Positions 13,336-18,699 of a stretch of DNA of 18,699 bases are shown in pieces. Below the pieces are notes generated by a model, which saw only the letters and a list, made by a program, of their open reading frames with translations, was not told the DNA's origin and did no database searches. Position 1 is the first letter of the stretch; each line of letters opens with the position of its first letter. Both the position numbers and the translations under genes were made by a program. Source of the stretch: CALCKU01 sp964571595 (GTDB lineage: Bacteria; Pseudomonadota; Alphaproteobacteria; Caulobacterales; Maricaulaceae); assembly GCA_964571595.1 (NCBI GenBank), contig CAZNCJ010000046.1, positions 1 through 18,699 of the forward strand, written 5' to 3'.

Positions 13336-15432
13336 CTAATGCGCGAGCACAGCCAAGAGCAATAGCGCGATGATATTTGTGATTTTAATCATCGGGTTCA
13401 CCGCAGGGCCAGCCGTATCCTTATAAGGATCGCCAACCGTATCACCTGTCACGGAGGCTTTATGGGCTTCAGAGCCCTTACCGCCGTGATGGCCGTCCTC
13501 GATATATTTCTTGGCATTATCCCATGCCCCGCCGCCTGCTGTCATAGACAGCGCCACGAAAAGACCAGTAACAATCACACCGAGCAACATAGCGCCGAGC
13601 GAAGACACAGCCGCTGCATTGCCTGCCATGAATTTGACAGAGAAGAACAGCACGATAGGCGCCAGAATAGGCAGAAGTGACGGCTTGATCATTTCCTTGA
13701 TCGCCGCACCTGTTAACAGATCAACAGCCTTGGCGTAATCCGGACGAGACGTCCCCGCCATGATGCCGGCATCTGCTTTGAACTGGCGACGGACTTCGTC
13801 GACAATCGCACCCGCCGCGCGGCCTACAGATTGCATCGCCCAAGCGCCGAACAGGTAAGGCAGTAATCCACCGACAAACAGACCAACAATCACATAAGGA
13901 TCAGTCAGGCTAAAGGAGAGATTATCCAGCCCGTCAAAAAAGCTGCCATCCGCTGCAGTTGCTGCGAAATACTCAACGTCTTTATAATAAGCCGCAAAGA
14001 GCACAAGCGCACCCAGACCCGCAGACGCAATAGCGTAACCTTTAGTTACGGCCTTGGTTGTATTGCCAACCGCGTCCAGAGTATCTGTTGTGTTACGCAC
14101 TTCAGAAGGCAGTTCAGCCATTTCAGCAATACCGCCAGCATTATCTGTCACGGGGCCAAAAGCGTCTAGGGCGACAATCATGCCTGCCACGCCGAGCATG
14201 GCTGTCACGGCAATCGCGATACCATATAGACCCGCAAGGCTGAAAGTCGCGATGATACCAAAGACAATGATCAGAACCGGAATAGCTGTCGCTTCCATAG
14301 AAACGGCCAAGCCCTGGATAACATTTGTACCGTGACCTGACTCAGAGGCGGCTGCGACTGATTTTACAGGACGGTAATTCGTGCCCGTATAATATTCTGT
14401 CACAACAACAATCGCGCCCGTAATCACAAGACCGATTAGCGAGCAGAGGAATAAGGCTTTACCTGTCAGGCCTGTATTGGAGATTTCACCAAAGCCTGTC
14501 ATGTGGTGCGTGACCGCGCCAATCGCGAGAACAGATAAAACACCCGTTGCAATCAGGCCTTTATACAAAGCGCCCATGACATTGCTTGAACCTTTACCCA
14601 AACGTACGAAAAAAGTACCGAAAATGGAGGTAATAATACAGACAGCCGCAATCGCCATTGGATAAAGCGCTAATGAACCGACCGCCCCAAACAAGATGGA
14701 GCCGAGGACCATCGTCGCGGCAATCGTAACAACATAAGTCTCAAACAAATCAGCGGCCATACCCGCACAGTCACCGACATTATCACCGACATTATCCGCG
14801 ATAGTCGCTGGGTTACGGGGATCATCTTCCGGGATACCCGCTTCGACTTTACCGACAAGATCGCCGCCCACATCAGCACCTTTTGTAAAGATACCGCCGC
14901 CAAGACGGGCAAAGACTGAGATAAGAGAGGCACCAAGTGAGAGCGAGACAAGCCCGTCAATCACGCCGCGTGCATCCGCGCCCATAAACTGGGTCAAGAT
15001 CATATAATATACGGCCAGACCAAGCAGGGCAAAACCGGCAACCAACATGCCTGTAATCGCACCGGCTTTAAAAGCGATGTTTAGACCCGCGCCCAGAGAA
15101 CTGCGTGAGGCCTCAGTTGTACGCACATTGGCCTGAACTGAGACAAGCATGCCAACATAGCCTGCAATACCGGACAGCACAGCCCCGATGACAAAGCCTA
15201 CCGGCGCAATGGCGCTTTTAAATAAGAGCGCCAATAAAATGGTCACGACGATACCGACAATGGCGATCGTCTTATATTGTTTGTTAAGATAGGCTTTCGC
15301 GCCTTCCTGAATCGCGCCAGCGATTTCATTCATACGCTCATTGCCCGTTGAAGCCTTCATCAGGCTGGCACGGGTAATAATCCCGTAAAGCACGGCGATG
15401 AGCCCTGCTGCTATTATCAAATAAAGAGTCAT
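13336..15432 (-). CDS. hppA: K+-independent H+-translocating membrane pyrophosphatase
   Basis: This integral membrane pump couples hydrolysis of pyrophosphate to proton export. Its 698 residues are almost all hydrophobic helices (about 16). The conserved active-site segments are present: GADVGGDLVGKVEAGIPEDD (185-204), DNVGDNVGDCAGMAADLFE (213-231), DAFGPVTDNAGGIAEMAEL (423-441) and, near the C-terminus, TGDTVGDPYKDTAGPAVNP. In DAVGNTTKAVTKG, Lys460 and Thr463 are the pair that marks K+-independent H+-PPases; K+-dependent ones have Ala460. The ATG at 15432 is preceded by GGAGAG. A leader hairpin lies just upstream (AAGCCC 15454-15459, GGGCTT 15467-15472), and the gene ends at the bidirectional terminator. 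Confidence 0.97.
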   Translation of the reverse strand: MTLYLIIAAGLIAVLYGIITRASLMKASTGNERMNEIAGAIQEGAKAYLNKQYKTIAIVGIVVTILLALLFKSAIAPVGFVIGAVLSGIAGYVGMLVSVQANVRTTEASRSSLGAGLNIAFKAGAITGMLVAGFALLGLAVYYMILTQFMGADARGVIDGLVSLSLGASLISVFARLGGGIFTKGADVGGDLVGKVEAGIPEDDPRNPATIADNVGDNVGDCAGMAADLFETYVVTIAATMVLGSILFGAVGSLALYPMAIAAVCIITSIFGTFFVRLGKGSSNVMGALYKGLIATGVLSVLAIGAVTHHMTGFGEISNTGLTGKALFLCSLIGLVITGAIVVVTEYYTGTNYRPVKSVAAASESGHGTNVIQGLAVSMEATAIPVLIIVFGIIATFSLAGLYGIAIAVTAMLGVAGMIVALDAFGPVTDNAGGIAEMAELPSEVRNTTDTLDAVGNTTKAVTKGYAIASAGLGALVLFAAYYKDVEYFAATAADGSFFDGLDNLSFSLTDPYVIVGLFVGGLLPYLFGAWAMQSVGRAAGAIVDEVRRQFKADAGIMAGTSRPDYAKAVDLLTGAAIKEMIKPSLLPILAPIVLFFSVKFMAGNAAAVSSLGAMLLGVIVTGLFVALSMTAGGGAWDNAKKYIEDGHHGGKGSEAHKASVTGDTVGDPYKDTAGPAVNPMIKITNIIALLLLAVLAH

Positions 15433-15481
15433 TGAGATCTCTCCTCATAATATAAGCCCTTATCATGGGCTTTACTGTTAT

Positions 15482-15563
15482 GAAGTTGGCCGCCAATGTT
15501 TGGCGCTTCCCCTCGCGATGATGGAGTTGGCCGCTATTTTTTGCGCTTCCCCCCGCGGTTAAT
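15482..15563. repeat. Imperfect 40-41-bp tandem repeat
   Basis: Two units share AGTTGGCCGC (15484 and 15525) and, after a divergent T-rich middle, GCGCTTCCCC (15503 and 15543). A one-base indel changes the period from 41 to 40. Unit 1 also has a hairpin CGCCAA/TTGGCG (15491-15505), which is degraded in unit 2. Confidence 0.7.
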
Positions 15564-15709
15564 GACGGGAACTTAACAATTCAGACAGGGGGGTCAAGAG
15601 GGATTTGGCCCTCAATTCTAACAGCCCAGCCACTCTGAACTCTGACTATGTGGTATTTTGGCCGCTATATCACGGGTTTAATTTATGACGTTCAGACCGT
15701 ATACCGCGC

Positions 15710-15738
15710 AAAAAAAAAGGAGGCCAAAGCCTCCTTTT
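15710..15738 (-). terminator. Terminator of the outer-membrane protein gene
   Basis: GGAGGC (15719-15724), loop CAAA, GCCTCC (15729-15734), flanked by A/T pairs. On the minus strand the stem is followed by nine T (complement of 15710-15718). It lies 55 bp after the stop codon of the gene at 15794. Confidence 0.85.
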
Positions 15739-15793
15739 CCGGGATTTCTAACGCCTCGGACCTCTTTTAGGGCCGTGTTACGGCTGGCTCGTC

Positions 15794-18699
15794 TTAGAAC
15801 TTACCGATCACGTTAAGGAACCATCCCCACTCATCTTCATCTTCTCCCGCGATAGAGAGATACTCGTCTCCGATACCGCCATAGGTCAGGCCGACACCAA
15901 TTTTGGCATTATCATTTACGTGGCGATAAATACCCGCCAGACCGCCTGTGCGCGAAACTGTACCATTTCCGATATCAATATAACGACCTTCAACAAGAAT
16001 ATCCCATTTATGCGTGGCGTGATAATCCAGACGTATCACAGCCAGATCCGCAGAGGACTCTGTGAAATCATTGCTATCACGGTCCGAGGTTACTGACCCT
16101 GCGCGGTGAGCATATTTGCCGCCCAATGTCCATTTGGGTGAAATATCATAGCTGGCATCAACGGAGTAAATTTCGCTGCGTTGCTTAAAGTTAAGCGTTT
16201 CACCACCAAAGCGCTGGTTCACTGGTGAGAGGTCTTCAAGATAGACCAATTTGGCCAGTAGGTTAAACCTGTCATCCCAGATCGGGCGGTAAGCTGCAGA
16301 CAGAGAGGCTTCTGTAAATTCAGCTTCGTTAAAGTCTACAGGCCCAAGATTGGTCTGAGCGGTCTGGTCAGAGAAGGCCAGATTTAACTTACTTTGTAAG
16401 CGCAATTCTTCAGAGGCCTGATATTCTGCCACAGCGCGTAATAACCATGTCGTGCGGATTTCGTCCGTATTCACATCTTCGTCCTCGCGCCATTCACCTG
16501 TAATGCCTGCTTTAATACGGTCATCCGCAAAGCCGATTGTCCCGGAGATAGCTTCGCGGTCAAGCTGGTCGACACGACCAAACTCACCTGAAAGACCAAA
16601 GTTCCAATTGCCGGGCTTATAATCCACACCATAAGCATGGGTGATACCGTTTAGTCCTGTATCATTAAACTGGAAGCGTTCCTCGCCAAAGACAGACAAC
16701 GCATCCCCAAAGCGGCGTCTGGCACCGAAGTTAAGTGAGCCTAGATTGTTCTGCGCACTCGCATTTAATGGCAGGTCATAAGCGAGATAGTTCTCATCTC
16801 CGTCCTCATCTTCATAGCGTAGAGAGGCGCGCGCACCCAGACCGTCTTCACCGGTCGAGATTTCCCCGCCGCCGCGAATACGTTTGCTCAGGCTTACTTC
16901 CCCGCCAATACCGACACGGTCGGTTGTGCGTGTGTTATCACCCGTTAGTCCCACCTGCCCAAAGACATAGACAGAGGCCGCGTCGCTAAAGTCATATTCC
17001 AGACGTCCGCCAAGCGATGTCCCTGAGACACCATTCGCACTATCATTGTAAGACAGGCCTGCCGTCGCGGTAAGGTCATCTGTGAGGTCGTAATCTCCGC
17101 GAACTTCAGCAAAACTTGTATCGCCGATAAATTCAGAGCTTATGACATCCGCGCGACCTGTGACCTCGAAATTTTCATTTAAGTAAAGGCTCAACCCGCC
17201 GCCATATTGCTCGACCTCTTGATTAGTCTGCTCAGAGAAGCCCGCAAAACCGGCCTCACGTCTACGCCAATATGCATAAGCCGATCCGTCCAGATTTATG
17301 CCGTCAACTTCATCAAACTTCACCGCACCTTCAATGGCATAGGCTTTGGCTGTGCCTGAGCCGATAAGCGGATCAAGACCACCCCGATCAATCGGGTTAA
17401 ATGTAAACCCGCCGTCAATCGAGCTAAAGGTTTCAACACCCTCACCCTCAGTGAGTGCAAATTCGCCTTTCAAATAAGTGCCTGCATCATGTTGCAAGGT
17501 CAGATCAAGACCATAGAAATCTGCTTCTTGGCCGCCGTCACTATCGTGATTATAGGTGCCGCCCAGCTTGATATGATCGCCAAACCAGCGGTTCACACGT
17601 GCACCGTAAACTGCAGCGTCACTATCCTCGCCAAAGACTGGTGAGAATTCATAGTCCACAACAAGTACTTGCTGATTACCGGAATTGGATCCGTCACGGA
17701 AGAGACGTCCATCATCACCGCTACTATTGAGCGGACGCTTCAGGATCAAACGTCCCTGTATGAAGTCAAAGTCATAATCTGAACCATATTGCAATCTACG
17801 GGACTCAATCACCAGATCAGACACACTATCGCGTGTTTCAATACGGACGATTTCTGAGCCTATGGAAATATCACCGCGGCGCAGGAAGTAAACACTTCCG
17901 CCAGTCCCACGTAATTCATCACGTGCCTGACGTGTGCCGCCCTCGGCCACAAAGGCCGTCACGCTCGTGCGCTCATCGCCGAATTTGGTAAAGCCTTTAT
18001 TTTCGTCCCAGTTAAATTTCGCACCATAAAGTGTACGCTGGACACGGCCAAATTCCGTATCATTGAAATTAGTCTGGTAATTCCCCCAAAGGACGTAATC
18101 ATCATCACGTTCCAGACGGGCATAGACACGACCAGATGTCGGCGCATCCTGTTCAATTGTGCTATCATCACCATAGGTCGGATAATAACGGTCCGGATCA
18201 AGACGACGTAAGAGCTGATCAAGGTTTTTATCGTCCAGACCACTAATCAGATCATCCAGTCTTGCCTCGCCCGTATCGGCCGTGGCGGTCAAAGACCAAC
18301 GATCGTTTAAACGTGAGCGGACATAGAAAGCCACGCGACCTTCTTCAAAAACCTCATTGGAGTTAATACGCTGTCCAATCGTGCCTTCAACTTGGGCGAC
18401 ATAGAACGTATCGCGCGTCTTAACATCGACAGTACGTATAATACGTTTTGTTGTATCATTAACGCCCTCAACATAGATCTCAACGGATTGCTCTCCGGCT
18501 GGCAGAAGCTGCTCGGCCACGAAACGACCATTTATATCTACACGCACATCTTGTCCTAACACGTTCACACGTGTGCCCGGTACATTGCGGCCATAGACAC
18601 GCACCGCACCGCCGCGCACCTGAATATTAGAACTCTGGAGCGTGTTTTGCCCAAAGGCTGTATCGGCCTCAAGCGCCCATTCTTGTGGTGTGAGGTCAT
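15794..18699 (-). CDS. Large outer-membrane beta-barrel protein (5' end outside window)
   Basis: The frame is open from the window edge (first full codon 18697-18695) to the TAA at 15794, giving 967 residues with no proper start; the GTG at 18619 is internal. The N-terminal visible part looks like an Ig-like or carboxypeptidase-regulatory-type domain: GGAVRVYGRNVPG, DINGRFVAEQLLPAGEQSVE, then DTFYVAQVEGTIG. A mixed region follows (DPDRYYPTYGDDST, ESRRLQYGSDYDFDFIQGRL). From about residue 330 to the end, alternating hydrophobic strands and acidic turns suggest a large beta barrel. The final WGWFLNVIGKF, ending in Phe with an aromatic pattern, is a BAM-type insertion signal. Similar large proteins accompany DUF11/OmpA-type surface proteins; its function is unknown. 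Confidence 0.8.
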   Translation of the reverse strand, partial: DLTPQEWALEADTAFGQNTLQSSNIQVRGGAVRVYGRNVPGTRVNVLGQDVRVDINGRFVAEQLLPAGEQSVEIYVEGVNDTTKRIIRTVDVKTRDTFYVAQVEGTIGQRINSNEVFEEGRVAFYVRSRLNDRWSLTATADTGEARLDDLISGLDDKNLDQLLRRLDPDRYYPTYGDDSTIEQDAPTSGRVYARLERDDDYVLWGNYQTNFNDTEFGRVQRTLYGAKFNWDENKGFTKFGDERTSVTAFVAEGGTRQARDELRGTGGSVYFLRRGDISIGSEIVRIETRDSVSDLVIESRRLQYGSDYDFDFIQGRLILKRPLNSSGDDGRLFRDGSNSGNQQVLVVDYEFSPVFGEDSDAAVYGARVNRWFGDHIKLGGTYNHDSDGGQEADFYGLDLTLQHDAGTYLKGEFALTEGEGVETFSSIDGGFTFNPIDRGGLDPLIGSGTAKAYAIEGAVKFDEVDGINLDGSAYAYWRRREAGFAGFSEQTNQEVEQYGGGLSLYLNENFEVTGRADVISSEFIGDTSFAEVRGDYDLTDDLTATAGLSYNDSANGVSGTSLGGRLEYDFSDAASVYVFGQVGLTGDNTRTTDRVGIGGEVSLSKRIRGGGEISTGEDGLGARASLRYEDEDGDENYLAYDLPLNASAQNNLGSLNFGARRRFGDALSVFGEERFQFNDTGLNGITHAYGVDYKPGNWNFGLSGEFGRVDQLDREAISGTIGFADDRIKAGITGEWREDEDVNTDEIRTTWLLRAVAEYQASEELRLQSKLNLAFSDQTAQTNLGPVDFNEAEFTEASLSAAYRPIWDDRFNLLAKLVYLEDLSPVNQRFGGETLNFKQRSEIYSVDASYDISPKWTLGGKYAHRAGSVTSDRDSNDFTESSADLAVIRLDYHATHKWDILVEGRYIDIGNGTVSRTGGLAGIYRHVNDNAKIGVGLTYGGIGDEYLSIAGEDEDEWGWFLNVIGKF

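Larger units (their letters stand above)
15433..15793. promoter_or_regulatory. Gene-free region upstream of hppA: leader hairpin, tandem repeat, terminator
   Basis: These 361 bp contain no gene. Going from hppA they hold a leader hairpin (15454-15472), a 40-41-bp imperfect tandem repeat (15482-15563), a third copy of TTGGCCGCTAT (15658-15668) and the terminator of the outer-membrane gene (15710-15738). The hppA promoter must lie in or near the repeat; I could not fix its boxes. Confidence 0.5.

Noticed and set aside
1..18699. tRNA or rRNA genes, or an unknown multi-gene defence or mobile system
   Set aside because: No cloverleaf or rRNA-like segments were recognised, and nearly all genes are conserved housekeeping genes; only the 13069 gene and its upstream region look accessory.

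Overview
The window is a stretch of alphaproteobacterial chromosome around the replication-initiation genes. The best taxonomic fit is the Caulobacterales/Maricaulales/Hyphomonadales group. The reasons are the gene order (heparinase-like gene then purH; enoyl-CoA hydratase, rpsT, dnaA), a DnaA whose AAA+ domain looks Caulobacter-like, a DUF6481-like protein, and GANTC (CcrM-type) sites around the dnaA start. This is inferred from protein resemblance only. Base composition is moderate, with AT-rich intergenic regions.

Layout. 1-871 (+) is the C-terminal part of a heparinase II/III-family protein. 977-2611 (+) is purH, followed by a two-helix small membrane protein (2694-2888) and a highly charged DUF6481-like protein (3044-3382). 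ubiE (3405-4169, -) is divergent from mutM (4214-5065, +), which is followed by an enoyl-CoA hydratase (5111-5887) and rpsT (5979-6242) with its own promoter and terminator. A roughly 515-bp gene-free region then leads to dnaA (6758-8398), dnaN (8535-9638) and recF (9663-10787). This region holds a 13-bp inverted repeat, an AT-rich tract, a GANTC site and three further hairpins. It is the dnaA control region and a possible origin, although it has no consensus DnaA box. nth (10814-11518, -) and an NADPH-dependent FMN reductase-like gene (11581-12129, -) converge on recF, and a small integral membrane protein (12266-12793, +) follows.

12794-13068 is a second structured intergenic region. It carries the only perfect DnaA box of the window inside an inverted repeat, two phased copies of an 18-bp repeat, a promoter-like element over a perfect palindrome, and a 10-bp inverted repeat. 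Downstream lies an AT-rich 70-codon gene with a very strong ribosome-binding site (13069-13281, +). A bidirectional terminator separates it from hppA (13336-15432, -), a proton-pumping pyrophosphatase whose Lys460/Thr463 signature marks the K+-independent class. 15433-15793 holds a 40-41-bp imperfect tandem repeat and a terminator. The window ends inside a very large outer-membrane beta-barrel gene (15794-18699, -).

Most genes are housekeeping: purine and ubiquinone synthesis, base-excision repair (mutM, nth), and replication initiation, clamp and gap repair (dnaA, dnaN, recF). The points most worth following are the Tyr at the DnaA arginine-finger position, the two structured intergenic regions (6243-6757 and 12794-13068), and the AT-rich small gene at 13069. 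I found no CRISPR array, transposase, tRNA or rRNA.
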